A DNA stretch of 64,000 nucleotides from Planctomycetota bacterium (lineage in GTDB: Bacteria; Planctomycetota; UBA8742; UBA2392), in the NCBI GenBank assembly GCA_016722065.1, contig JADKGX010000001.1:1302001-1366000 (forward strand). The letters run 5' to 3'. Under the pieces are notes generated by a model. The model did not search any database. It was not told the origin of the DNA and saw nothing but the letters and a program-made list of their open reading frames with translations. Positions 51,167 through 59,967 of this stretch are shown here, piece after piece; positions within the stretch are counted from its first letter, which is position 1, and each line of letters starts with the position of its first letter. Position numbers and translations under genes: made by a program.

Positions 51167-52732
51167 CTATTCCCACTCAATCGTTGCCGGCGGCTTGCTG
51201 GAAATGTCGTACACCACGCGGTTGAAGCCCCTTACCTCGTTGATAATCCGGTTGCTCATTTTGCGCAGCAGGTCGTAATCCAGTTTCGCCCAGTCGGCTG
51301 TCATGCCATCAACACTTTCCACGGCGCGAATGGCACAGGTGAATTCGTGGGTGCGTTCGTCGCCCATGACGCCAATCGATTTCACCGGCAGCAGCACCGC
51401 AAAGGCCTGCCAGATCTGCCGGCCCAGACCGGCGTTTTCGATCTCTTGTCGAACGATCACGTCGGCCATTCGTAGAATGGAAAGTTTCTCGGGCGTGATG
51501 TCGCCCAGGCAGCGCACGGCCAAACCGGGGCCCGGAAAGGGCTGGCGCCAGACCAGCTGCTCGGGCAGGCCTAGCTCGGCCCCTACTTCTCGGACTTCAT
51601 CTTTGAACAGATAGCGCAGCGGCTCGACCAGTTGAAACTTCATGTCGGCCGGCAGCCCGCCCACGTTGTGGTGGCGCTTGATCATGGCTGTGGGACCGCC
51701 GTGGGCGGCGACGGATTCAATCACGTCGGGGTACAGCGTGCCCTGGGCCAGATAATCCGCGCCCTTGACCTTGCGGGCTTCTTCTTCAAACACGCGAATG
51801 AATACTTCGCCAATGATGACGCGCTTCTGGTCCGGGTCTGATACTCCCGCCAACCGCGACAAAAAGCGCTGCCCGGCCTCGGCCACAATCAGGTTCAACT
51901 TGAAGTGACCCTCAAAGGCCTTCTTGACCCAGGCCACTTCATCGGTGCGCAGCAAGCCGTTGTCGACCATGATGCAGGTCAACTGGCCCGGTATGGCCTT
52001 TGCTATCAGGGCCGCCACCACGCTGGAATCAACGCCGCCGCTCAAGCCGCAAATCACGTGGCCCTTGCCCACTTGTTGCCGGATGCGCTGGCACTGTTCT
52101 TCAATGAAGCTGCTCATCTGCCAGTCGCCCTTGCAGTGGGCGACATTGAACAGGAAGTTCTTCAGCACCAGCATGCCGTTGACGCTGTGGCGAACCTCGG
52201 GGTGAAACTGCACGCCAAAGAAGGGGTACTTCTTGTGCTTGACGGCGGCGTATTCGCAATCGCGCGTCACGGCCAGGGTCTCGAAATCGCCGGGCAGGTT
52301 GGTCACTTTGTCGCCGTGGCTCATCCACACACGGGTTGCTGCCGGGTTTTCAGAAAGCTCGCGCGACATGCCGGCCAGCAGCACGTCTTCGCGTTTGATT
52401 GAAAGTTCGGCATGGCCGAACTCGCGCACGCTGCCTTTTTCAACCTTGCCACCCAGGACCATCGAGCCCAGTTGCATGCCATAGCAGATGCCCAGCACCG
52501 GCAGCCCGCAGGTAAAGATGGCTTCGTCTACCTTGGGCGAGTTTTCGGCATAGGCGCTGGCCGGCCCGCCGGAAAGAATCACGGCCTTGGGGTCACGTGC
52601 CTTGATGACATCCAGGGTCGTGGTGTGTGGCAGGATTTCGCTGTAAACGCCCAGTTCACGGGTTCTGCGGGCGATCAGCTGTGTGTACTGGCTTCCCATG
52701 TCGAGGATGACGACATGTTCGTGGGCGGCCAT
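51167..52732 (-). CDS. guaA: GMP synthase (glutamine-hydrolysing)
   Basis: The 521-residue enzyme makes GMP from XMP, ATP and glutamine. The glutaminase domain has ILDMGSQYTQLIARR, GLPVLGICYGMQL with the catalytic Cys, and FGVQFHPEVRHS. The ATP-pyrophosphatase domain has CGLSGGVDSSVVAALIAKA. The C-terminal dimer part contains LRPIDDEV-like and MTADWAKLDYDLLRKMSNRIINEVRGFNRVVYDISSKPPATIEWE. ATG 52732 is chosen since GGAGG lies 6 nt upstream; upstream TTG frames are not needed. A hairpin in the leader (52753-52776) could affect expression. The lipoprotein gene follows directly, coupled by TAGCATG. Confidence 0.97.
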   Translation of the reverse strand: MAAHEHVVILDMGSQYTQLIARRTRELGVYSEILPHTTTLDVIKARDPKAVILSGGPASAYAENSPKVDEAIFTCGLPVLGICYGMQLGSMVLGGKVEKGSVREFGHAELSIKREDVLLAGMSRELSENPAATRVWMSHGDKVTNLPGDFETLAVTRDCEYAAVKHKKYPFFGVQFHPEVRHSVNGMLVLKNFLFNVAHCKGDWQMSSFIEEQCQRIRQQVGKGHVICGLSGGVDSSVVAALIAKAIPGQLTCIMVDNGLLRTDEVAWVKKAFEGHFKLNLIVAEAGQRFLSRLAGVSDPDQKRVIIGEVFIRVFEEEARKVKGADYLAQGTLYPDVIESVAAHGGPTAMIKRHHNVGGLPADMKFQLVEPLRYLFKDEVREVGAELGLPEQLVWRQPFPGPGLAVRCLGDITPEKLSILRMADVIVRQEIENAGLGRQIWQAFAVLLPVKSIGVMGDERTHEFTCAIRAVESVDGMTADWAKLDYDLLRKMSNRIINEVRGFNRVVYDISSKPPATIEWE

Positions 52733-52752
52733 AAACACCTCCAAAAGCAGAA

Positions 52753-52776
52753 GCGGGGACGAAAGTTCGTCCCCGC
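52753..52776 (-). terminator. Strong hairpin in the guaA leader
   Basis: On the minus strand GCGGGGACGAA pairs with TTCGTCCCCGC (11 bp, 2-nt loop), then TTCTGCTTTTGG and the guaA GGAGG site. Ending 20 bp before the ATG, it could terminate reading from the upstream amidase gene or act as an attenuator of guaA. Confidence 0.6.
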
Positions 52777-52974
52777 CAAGGGTCGAGGGCAGAGTATACG
52801 CAAGGCCGGTTCACGGGCAAGCGGGGCGCGGGGCGTAAGGGGCTGCCGCTCGCTTGCGCTTCGCGTTCCAGGGTTGGCGCTCGCTTACACTCTAGGCTCC
52901 AGTTTCTTGCGGAAAGGCCTGTTAAACGACACGCGCCGCGTCTCCGCGGCGGTACCGTACTACTATGTTTGTCT

Positions 52975-52993
52975 GCTAGCGGCTTACGCTAGC
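52975..52993 (-). terminator. Hairpin at the amidase stop codon
   Basis: GCTAGCG/CGCTAGC with a five-base loop spans the amidase stop codon. Only a modest stem; possible mRNA end structure. Confidence 0.35.
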
Positions 52994-54010
52994 CTTCTTG
53001 CTCCACTCGTTCACTATACCATTGAAAAGGGCCTTGGCCATCGTTTTCTGATAACTTTCGCTGGCCAGGCGTTTGCCTTCGGCTTGGTTGCTCAGAAAGC
53101 CCAGTTCAAACAGCACTGCCGTCACCTTGGTCTTTTCCAGCACGCGCAGACCGCGCGGGTCCTTCTTGGCGCCGCGGTTGGGCGCGCCGCTTACGGCGTC
53201 GTAGGCCGCAACCAGGCTTTTGGCAAAGCGCGCACCTGATGCGCTGTTGCCGTTGTAGAAGGCCTCAAAGCCGTCCACTTCGCCGCTGCCCGGGGCAATG
53301 TTGGCGTGCACGCTCAAGAACAGGTCGCACCCGCAGGTGTTGGCAATCTCAACGCGCTTGTCCAGGTCCGGGTACACGTCAGATTCACGGGTCATGATCA
53401 CCTTGGCGCCGGCGCCAGTGCACAGGTCGCGCAGCAGCATGCTCACCTTCAGGGCAATCGTCTTTTCGTCCAGACCAAAGGCCTGGCCGCCGGTGTCGTG
53501 GCCGCCGTGGCCAGGGTCAATGCAGATGGTCAGGCCGCGCAGTTCCGTGCCTGTGGCCTTTGGGGGCTCGCTGGGGCTGGCAGCGCCTGGCAGCGGGGCA
53601 ATCGGCTCAAGTGTGTAATCGACGGTGTCTGGGGCGGTGGTGCCGCGCACCAGGTGGTGCATGCCAAAGTGCTTGGCCACAAAGTTGAAGGTGCTTTCGG
53701 GCAGAAGCAGGTCCTTGCCGCGCTTTTCAACCACGTCGCGCTCCTGGCGCCACTTGGTGTTGTTGATGCTGACGATGTCGCGGCCGATGGTGAAGACCAC
53801 CTGGTCGCCCTTGGGGCCAATGGCGCGATAGTTGTACGCACCGGGGCCGGATTCATAGCGCCAGCCCATGCTCTTGACCATTTCCGACAGCATGATCGTG
53901 CGGGGCTCCGGGTCCTGGCTGGTCACCGTTTGGGGCGGAATGACGCCAATCGCCGAGCACGACGCCACAAAGAAGGCCAGGAAAGCGATCACAAGCACAG
54001 AAGCGCGCAT
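52976..54010 (-). CDS. N-acetylmuramoyl-L-alanine amidase (Amidase_3), lipoprotein
   Basis: This 344-residue zinc enzyme cleaves the bond between N-acetylmuramic acid and L-alanine. A lipoprotein signal ends FFVASC. The N-terminal part has two copies of a Gly-Trp/Asp-type segment (residues ~40-110), like an AMIN or copper-amine oxidase-type domain. The catalytic part has TICIDPGHGGHDTGGQ, YPDLDKRVEIANTCGCDLFLSVHANI (zinc His and other His) and ...VLFELGFLSNQAEGKRL with the catalytic Glu. ATG 54010 is preceded by GGGGG. It is divergent from the HEAT protein and upstream of guaA. Confidence 0.92.
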   Translation of the reverse strand: MRASVLVIAFLAFFVASCSAIGVIPPQTVTSQDPEPRTIMLSEMVKSMGWRYESGPGAYNYRAIGPKGDQVVFTIGRDIVSINNTKWRQERDVVEKRGKDLLLPESTFNFVAKHFGMHHLVRGTTAPDTVDYTLEPIAPLPGAASPSEPPKATGTELRGLTICIDPGHGGHDTGGQAFGLDEKTIALKVSMLLRDLCTGAGAKVIMTRESDVYPDLDKRVEIANTCGCDLFLSVHANIAPGSGEVDGFEAFYNGNSASGARFAKSLVAAYDAVSGAPNRGAKKDPRGLRVLEKTKVTAVLFELGFLSNQAEGKRLASESYQKTMAKALFNGIVNEWSKKASVSR

Positions 54011-54238
54011 AGGGATACCCCCAACAGGGATCACCCGCACCCGCGGGCGTCTTGGGGTCTATCGGCGCTGCCCGGCACAGAAGTTCAGTCAATTCCTGGC
54101 TTGATCAGACTTGCCTGGCCAAGGCCCCACAGACCCGGCACGAACGCAAGCGCGCCAGAAACATAATCCCGTTGGAACCGCGGCCTCCCAAGGCTAATCT
54201 TTGCGATTCTCAACCTGGCGTCGCCTTTGGGGGCCTGC

Positions 54239-55252
54239 TTGATCCTTCGCCTTGCCATTGTGTGTCTTGTTGCGGCCTTGATTGGCAGCAGCGCCTTGCG
54301 TGCCCAGGAGGCACCCAAGCCCAAGCCGACAATCGCGGAACTGTGGGAAACCGGCTGCCTGTGGGAAGTCGGCGAAAACAAAGACAAGGTCACCCAGGCC
54401 CGCAAAGACCTGGTTGCCGCCGGGCAGGAAGCCATCAACTACGCCCTGACCCGGCTGGGTGCGACCGATACGCTGGAAACGCGCTGCCTTTCGACCGTGT
54501 TTGCGGGCTGGAAGCTGGACCCCAAACTGGCCGACAAAGCCTTTGAAGGGCTGATCGGCAACGTGGGGCACGCTGAAGCCACCTTTCGGCGCAACGCCGC
54601 TGACCTGCTGGACCAGATTGACGACAAACGCGCCGCCCCGGCGTTGCTTTCCCAGGCCCAGGCCGAAACTCAAGAAGGCGTGCGCGTGGCCCAGCTTGCG
54701 CCGCTTTCACGCTGGCAGAACGTTGAGGCCCTGCCACTGTTGGTGGCGGCTTCCAGCACAAAGATAGAACGCATTCGCGCCCGCTGCGCGGTGCTGCTGG
54801 CCAACTATGAACAGGCCGCAGCCGTGGAACGCCTGATCGCCATGCTGAACGACCCGACCTATTACGTGGCCGATGCCGCCCAGGCGGCCTTGACCACCGC
54901 GGCGCCGGGCGCGCGCCGGCTGTGCCTTACGCAGTTACAATCAGAACTCGAGTTGCCGGTTACAAAACAGCGCACCGGGCTGCTTCGGCGCCTGCTGGCG
55001 GTGGTGGCCACGCTGGCCGAAAAGGACACGCCCACGTTGATTCTGCGCGCCCTGAAGCACGAAAACGCCGGCGTGCGCGGCGACGCCGCAGACGCCCTGG
55101 CCACCTGGAAATTGGGTGCGGGAAAGCTGGACGACACCCCGGACGTCGCGGCACAACTCCAGCAGGCCCTGAAGACCGAAACTGACCCCTTTGCCAAGGC
55201 AGCACTGACCCGGGCCGCAGAACGATTGACACAGACTGGGAAAAACGGATGA
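54239..55252 (+). CDS. Exported HEAT-repeat protein
   Basis: This protein of about 337 residues starts at a TTG (54239, after GGGGG; an in-frame TTG at 54227 is also possible, no ATG available). The signal sequence LILRLAIVCLVAALIGSSALRAQ leads to HEAT-like helical pairs spread through residues ~40-330 (ATFRRNAADLLDQIDDKRAAPALLSQ; VRVAQLAPLSRWQNVEALPLLV; ERIRARCAVLLANYEQAAAVERLIAML). It is a likely periplasmic protein-binding scaffold. It overlaps moeA by 4 nt, so they are cotranscribed. Confidence 0.78.
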   Translation: MILRLAIVCLVAALIGSSALRAQEAPKPKPTIAELWETGCLWEVGENKDKVTQARKDLVAAGQEAINYALTRLGATDTLETRCLSTVFAGWKLDPKLADKAFEGLIGNVGHAEATFRRNAADLLDQIDDKRAAPALLSQAQAETQEGVRVAQLAPLSRWQNVEALPLLVAASSTKIERIRARCAVLLANYEQAAAVERLIAMLNDPTYYVADAAQAALTTAAPGARRLCLTQLQSELELPVTKQRTGLLRRLLAVVATLAEKDTPTLILRALKHENAGVRGDAADALATWKLGAGKLDDTPDVAAQLQQALKTETDPFAKAALTRAAERLTQTGKNG

Positions 55253-56457
55253 GCACCAAGCAGGTATTTGGCACCCTTGTCAGCGCTGAAGACGCCCTCG
55301 ACACCATCCTGGGCCGCGTCAAACCGGTCATGGACACTGAAATGGTCGGCCTGCATGAAGCCGACGGCCGCGTCGTGGCGGAAGACCTCAAGAGCACCCT
55401 GAATGTCCCGGCCTTTGATCGCGCTGCCATGGACGGCTATGCCGTGATTGCCGAGGACCTGGCCGAGGCCGCCATGCTGCGCACGGTGGGCCAGGCCTTT
55501 GCCGGCAAACCCTTTACCAAGGCCATCAAGCGCGGCGAATGCGTGCAGATCGCCACCGGCGCCCCGATTCCCAAGGGTGCCAATGCGGTGGTCATGCAGG
55601 AAAGCGCCGTGGTGGTGGGCTCGGCTGTCAGCTTTCGCATTCCAGTCAAGCGCGGCGAACACATTGCCACCAAGGCCTGCGATATCGGCAAGGGCCAGGT
55701 GGTCTTGCGCCGCGGCACCATTTTGGGCCCCGGCCAGATCGCGGCGATTGCGATTATCGGCAAGGCCAAGGTCAAGGTGTATGTGCGCCCCAAGGTGCTG
55801 GTGTTCACCACCGGCGACGAAGTAGCCGCCCCGGGCAAACCGCTGAAATCCGGCCAGGTGTATGACTGCAACAGCTTTGCCTTGCTGTCTGTGGCTGCGC
55901 GCTCGGGCGCGGAAGTGACCTACCGGCCCAACGTCAAGGACACACCGGATGCGCTGAAGAAGGTAGTCACGGAAGCGAGCAAGCAGTTTGACGCGATTGT
56001 GTTTTCCGGCGGCACCAGCGTGGGGGCGCACGATTTTGCCAACGAGGTGGTCGGCGCGCTGGGCCATGTGCACGTGCACGGCGTGGCGATCAAGCCCGGC
56101 AAGCCCGTTCTGTTTGGCAGCGTGGGCCGTTGCGCGGTGTTTGGCATGCCCGGCTATCCCACCAGTTGCCTGCTGACGGCCAAGCTGTTTCTGGCCCCGG
56201 CGGTGCGGCGTATGGCGCACAACCATTCGCTGGACCGCGCCCAGCGCACCGTGACCCTGGGCCACGAGGTCAAGCAGGACAAAACCAAGCAGATTCTGCT
56301 GCCCGTGAAGGTAGACGACCACGATGTGGCCTGGAGTACATTCAAGGACAGCGGCAGCATCACCAGCCTGAGTGAAAGTGTTGGCTACATAGAAATCGAC
56401 GCCGGCGACGGCGTGGTGCAAAAGGGCTCCGCGGCCGTGGTGCGCATTATCCGCTAA
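55249..56457 (+). CDS. moeA: Molybdopterin molybdenumtransferase
   Basis: This 402-residue protein inserts molybdate into adenylated molybdopterin. N-terminal segments include NVPAFDRAAMDGYAVIAEDL and the GECVQIATGAPIPKGANAVVMQE loop. The catalytic domain has VLVFTTGDEVAAPGKPLKSGQVYDCNSFAL, with the conserved TGDE, FSGGTSVGAHDF and the KPGKPVLFG and PGYPTSC segments. It is the only Mo-cofactor gene in the window. Its ATG overlaps the HEAT-protein stop by 4 nt. A Moco riboswitch was not recognised. Confidence 0.95.
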   Translation: MSTKQVFGTLVSAEDALDTILGRVKPVMDTEMVGLHEADGRVVAEDLKSTLNVPAFDRAAMDGYAVIAEDLAEAAMLRTVGQAFAGKPFTKAIKRGECVQIATGAPIPKGANAVVMQESAVVVGSAVSFRIPVKRGEHIATKACDIGKGQVVLRRGTILGPGQIAAIAIIGKAKVKVYVRPKVLVFTTGDEVAAPGKPLKSGQVYDCNSFALLSVAARSGAEVTYRPNVKDTPDALKKVVTEASKQFDAIVFSGGTSVGAHDFANEVVGALGHVHVHGVAIKPGKPVLFGSVGRCAVFGMPGYPTSCLLTAKLFLAPAVRRMAHNHSLDRAQRTVTLGHEVKQDKTKQILLPVKVDDHDVAWSTFKDSGSITSLSESVGYIEIDAGDGVVQKGSAAVVRIIR

Positions 56458-56507
56458 GAAGCCGTGCGGAACTTCGGCGCTTTCTGCGCATTGTTTCGTG
56501 CTGCCAA

Positions 56508-56720
56508 CTAATCCAGCAGGCGCAGGTCGATCACGCCGGGAATGTCCTCGATCGAATGCACGGCGGCGGTTTCGTCGTCAAGGTGGCGCGTGATCGTCTT
56601 GACCAGCACGGTGCCGTTGGCCATGGGCTTGCCGTTGATGGCCACGCCACGGATGGTCTTGAGCGCCGCCAGCACTTCTTTGCGTTGATCAACATCGAAC
56701 GTAAGTATGAAGTTCGACAT
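56508..56720 (-). CDS. Small ferredoxin-fold (NapD/ACT-like) protein
   Basis: This 70-residue protein is encoded 12 bp after the DAHP synthase gene. MSNFILTFDVDQRKEVLAALKTIRGVAINGKPMANGTVLVKTITRH then DLDDETAAVHSIEDIPGVIDLRLLD-like ordering (beta-alpha-beta-beta-alpha-beta) suggests a ferredoxin-like fold. Two homologies are possible: NapD, which binds Tat signal sequences of molybdoenzymes, or a small ACT-like regulatory domain, which would fit the aromatic-pathway neighbour. I cannot choose from the sequence alone. It has a clear Met start and is conserved in style with real short genes. Confidence 0.65.
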   Translation of the reverse strand: MSNFILTFDVDQRKEVLAALKTIRGVAINGKPMANGTVLVKTITRHLDDETAAVHSIEDIPGVIDLRLLD

Positions 56721-56732
56721 GCGTGCAGCTGC

Positions 56733-57746
56733 CTACAGCGCGCGGCCCACCAGCGGCGCCATGGCGCGCAGTTGCTTCATCAGGCTGTTGAAGCGTTCGG
56801 GGTTCATGGTCTGTTCGCCGTCGCTGATGGATTGGGCCGGGTCCGGGTGAACCTCAATCAACAGCCCGTCGGCGCCTGCCGCCAGCGCCGCCATGGCCAT
56901 GGCCGGCACATGGGCGCTGTTGCCGGTGCCGTGGCTGGGATCCACCAGAATCGGCAGGTGGGTCAGTTCGCGTGCGGCTGGAATCACGCCAAGGTCGAGC
57001 GTGTTGCGCGCATGGGTGTTGAAGGTGCGAATGCCGCGCTCACACAGCACCACGCCGGCGTTGCCGCCACTAAGCACGTAATCTGCGGCCTGCAGCCATT
57101 CTTCAAGCGTGGCAGACATGCCGCGCTTGAGAAGCACGGGCAGGCGCGAGCGCCCGGCGCGCTTGAGCAGCGCAAAGTTCTGCATGCTGCGCGCGCCAAT
57201 CTGGATCATGTCGGCGTGCTGCTCAATCAATTCCAGGCTGCGTTCGTCCACGGCCTCGGTGACAAACGCAATGCCGGTCTGCTTGCGCACGGCGTCAATG
57301 GCGGCCACACCGGCTTCGCCAAGCCCTTGAAACGAATAGGGGCTGGTGCGCGGCTTGTACAGGCCGCCGCGCAGCATGTGCGCCCCGGCGGCCTTGATGG
57401 CATGGGTGATGGCCATGGCCTGGGCCGGCGATTCAATACTGCAGGGGCCGGCAATGACGGTAAAGCGGCCCGGCCCAATGCGCACACCGGCGACATCCAC
57501 GCTGGTGTCGGCGGCGTGAAACTCGCGCGATGCCAGTTGCCAGGGGGCGCTGACCTGCAGCACCTGGGCCACGCCGGGCAGGGCCGAAAACGCCCCTGGG
57601 TCAACGCCCGAGGTCGCACCAGACAACGAAACAACGTCTTGGCCGCCGCTGCGCACGGGTTGCGGCACCAGCGAAAGTTCACGGGCACGGGCCGAGATCG
57701 CCTCAATCTGTCCGGCGCTGGCGTTGGGCTTGAGCAGGATCAGCAA
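56733..57746 (-). CDS. aroF: 3-deoxy-7-phosphoheptulonate synthase (AroF type)
   Basis: The 337-residue enzyme condenses PEP and erythrose 4-phosphate, the first step of the shikimate pathway. The start TTG 57746 (LLILLKPNASAGQIEAI) after GGAGTG gives the ferredoxin-like N-terminal regulatory domain of the AroF/AroA(f) type. The barrel has VIAGPCSIESPAQAM, LRGGLYKPRTSPYSFQG, GARSMQNFALLK, PVLLKRGM and ILVDPSHGTGNS (metal- and PEP-binding residues). An upstream extension overlaps the divergent 57842 gene and is rejected. A small gene follows 12 bp later. Confidence 0.95.
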   Translation of the reverse strand: MLILLKPNASAGQIEAISARARELSLVPQPVRSGGQDVVSLSGATSGVDPGAFSALPGVAQVLQVSAPWQLASREFHAADTSVDVAGVRIGPGRFTVIAGPCSIESPAQAMAITHAIKAAGAHMLRGGLYKPRTSPYSFQGLGEAGVAAIDAVRKQTGIAFVTEAVDERSLELIEQHADMIQIGARSMQNFALLKRAGRSRLPVLLKRGMSATLEEWLQAADYVLSGGNAGVVLCERGIRTFNTHARNTLDLGVIPAARELTHLPILVDPSHGTGNSAHVPAMAMAALAAGADGLLIEVHPDPAQSISDGEQTMNPERFNSLMKQLRAMAPLVGRAL

Positions 57747-57841
57747 GGATGCACTCCAGGGGTCGCGGGCGCGCCGCCACCAAAGGTTGCCCCACCTCGC
57801 GCATGCTACGGCGGGCGCGACAAAGTAAAAGGTACCGTGCC

Positions 57842-59926
57842 ATGGTGCCAAGCCCTGAACCGGTGGAGTTGCCGCCCGAAGTGCGCCTGCTTGCGCGCCT
57901 GCGCATGCAGCGTCTTGTGTTTGGCGCCTTTGCCGCGATTCTGGTCACGGCAGCAGCCCTTGGTTTGGCGGCCTACCGCCGCATGCAGTTCGGCGTGGTA
58001 CTGTCCGAGCGCCAGGCCGATGGCCTGCGTGCCGAACTGGCCCAAAGCGAACGCCAGGCACAGGAACTCGAGCAGCGCCGCACCCAATTGCGCCAGGAAT
58101 CCGACGACCTGTCACGCGCCCTGGGCCTGGCCTGCGCGCGCCTGGCTGTGGCGGAAGTACGCAACGGCAGCCGCCAGCGCGCCCAGGCCCTGTTGCAGGA
58201 CGCCATGCGTTACGGGCCGCCACTGTGGTGGCCGCTGGCAGCGGGCCTGGCGCGAGAACCCGCCGTGCATTTTGAAACCGGCCCCAACCGCGACGCGCCA
58301 GTAGCCTGCGGCCATGCCACCGCGGGCGGTGAACGTATTGCCGTGGCTCGCAACGCCCCGGGTGCCTGTGTTGTGGAAGTCTATGACGGCAACAGCGGCG
58401 CGCTGGTGGCCAGTGGCTCTCCGCCCCTGCCCGCTGACCGCGCTGCACCGCTGGCCGAAGGTCTGCAACTTCGCCAGGACGGCCAGGCCGTGATTCTGGC
58501 CGCCGCCGGCCGGCTGTTCCTGGGCCGCATCGAGGGCAACCTGATCCATTTTTCTGATTTGCCAGCCATGGAGGGCCGGGCCGTTCAGCTTTGTGCCGCG
58601 CCGGATTTCAAGATGCTGCTGGTCAGCCGTGGCAGCGGCGGGCTGCTGCGCCTGGACCAATCCGCCCAGGGTTGGAACGCATTGGAAATGCCGGTGCCCG
58701 GCGCCACGGTGCTGGGGGCCTGCTTTGCCTCGCCTGGCTTGATCTGGGTGGTCAGCGACAAGACTGTGCTGCGCCGCACCGAAGACGGCACGTTTGTGCC
58801 CGTGTGCGACCTTTCGATTTCCGCAGATTCCGCGCGCATCGGCCCCGCCGGTGGCGGCATGGCCGTGGTCGCGCGCAACGGAACCGAGATCGAGTACTTC
58901 GTTGTCGAGCTACCATCCGGCACGGTGCGGCACCGCCTGCGCCGCGAGTTTGCGGGCCGGCCCGACGGCAGCCTGATTCTGCTGGCCGATGGCGTGGCCC
59001 TCAGTGGCATGGGCGGCGGGCGCACGCTGGAACTGCGGCCCGGCGAACCAGCCGAAAGAACCTTGGGCGGTTACGGGCCAACCTTTGCGGCCTGGCATGG
59101 GCAAGGGCTGGTGTTTGGCAACGCGCGGGGCGATATCGGCCTGCGCGTGTTTGAGGGCCCCGGCCGTTGCCTGGCCGTGTTGCCAACCCAACTGACGGCG
59201 CAAGCCCAGGCCTTTGGCTTTGTTACGTCAGGGCCAGAGGGCGACCGTTGCGCGCTGCTGCCGGGCCAGGGCGTGCTGGCGCTGACTGGTGCCAGCCGCG
59301 TGCAGATTACCGGCAGCGAACTGGCGCTTACCCGCGGCGACAGCACAAGCTGGGGTTCACGCGCGCCCATGGCGGGCACGCTGCTGGGCGGCGGCGAAGG
59401 TGGCGTTCTGCTGTGGCGCGGCGCGGGCAGGCTGACTGTCGTGCGCCAAAACGGCCCCGGCACCGAGTTGCGCTGCGTGGTTGATTCCGCGCCCGACGAC
59501 GTGGCCGTGGCTGCTGACATGAGCGCCGCACTGTTTCGCTGGCAGGACGCGCTGTACCGGTCTGACCTGCGCGGCGACCCGCAACGCCTGGGTGGCCACG
59601 CCGAGTCATCGCCGGACTTGATGGCCATCAGTACCGATGGCAGCACCAGTGCCGTTTCCACAGGCACGACCGTGACGGTACGAACCAGCGACGGCACCGA
59701 ACGCAGCCTGATGACCGCCACCGCCCCGCAGGCTTTGGCGCTGCTGTTTCGCGGCAGCGTGCTGGCCAGCGCCGAGTCCGGGTCGCTGGCCCTGTATGAA
59801 GTAGACGGCGGCCGCGAACTGGCCCGCTTTGCCGGCGTGGTTTCCAGCATGGCCGCCACGCCCGCCGACGCGCTGCTGCTGGTATGCCCGGGCAGCCTGC
59901 GCATACTGGAGTTTCCAAGACACTGA
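57842..59926 (+). CDS. Large membrane-anchored protein with propeller-like C-terminal part
   Basis: This 694-residue protein is not recognised. It has a membrane segment at ~24-45 (RLVFGAFAAILVTAAALGLAAY), a coiled coil of about 55 residues (SERQADGLRAELAQSERQAQELEQRRTQL), and a long beta-rich part (from ~150) with regularly spaced Gly/Asp/Trp strands such as GERIAVARNAPGACVVEVYDG and LLLVSRGSGGLLRLDQS, consistent with a beta-propeller or WD-like fold. Its ATG is 16 bp after a -10/GGTACC region. The next gene, 41 bp on, is a small membrane protein. Confidence 0.7.
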   Translation: MVPSPEPVELPPEVRLLARLRMQRLVFGAFAAILVTAAALGLAAYRRMQFGVVLSERQADGLRAELAQSERQAQELEQRRTQLRQESDDLSRALGLACARLAVAEVRNGSRQRAQALLQDAMRYGPPLWWPLAAGLAREPAVHFETGPNRDAPVACGHATAGGERIAVARNAPGACVVEVYDGNSGALVASGSPPLPADRAAPLAEGLQLRQDGQAVILAAAGRLFLGRIEGNLIHFSDLPAMEGRAVQLCAAPDFKMLLVSRGSGGLLRLDQSAQGWNALEMPVPGATVLGACFASPGLIWVVSDKTVLRRTEDGTFVPVCDLSISADSARIGPAGGGMAVVARNGTEIEYFVVELPSGTVRHRLRREFAGRPDGSLILLADGVALSGMGGGRTLELRPGEPAERTLGGYGPTFAAWHGQGLVFGNARGDIGLRVFEGPGRCLAVLPTQLTAQAQAFGFVTSGPEGDRCALLPGQGVLALTGASRVQITGSELALTRGDSTSWGSRAPMAGTLLGGGEGGVLLWRGAGRLTVVRQNGPGTELRCVVDSAPDDVAVAADMSAALFRWQDALYRSDLRGDPQRLGGHAESSPDLMAISTDGSTSAVSTGTTVTVRTSDGTERSLMTATAPQALALLFRGSVLASAESGSLALYEVDGGRELARFAGVVSSMAATPADALLLVCPGSLRILEFPRH

Positions 59927-59967
59927 GCAACGATTGCCGCCAAGGCAGAAGCCGCAAGGAGAAACAC

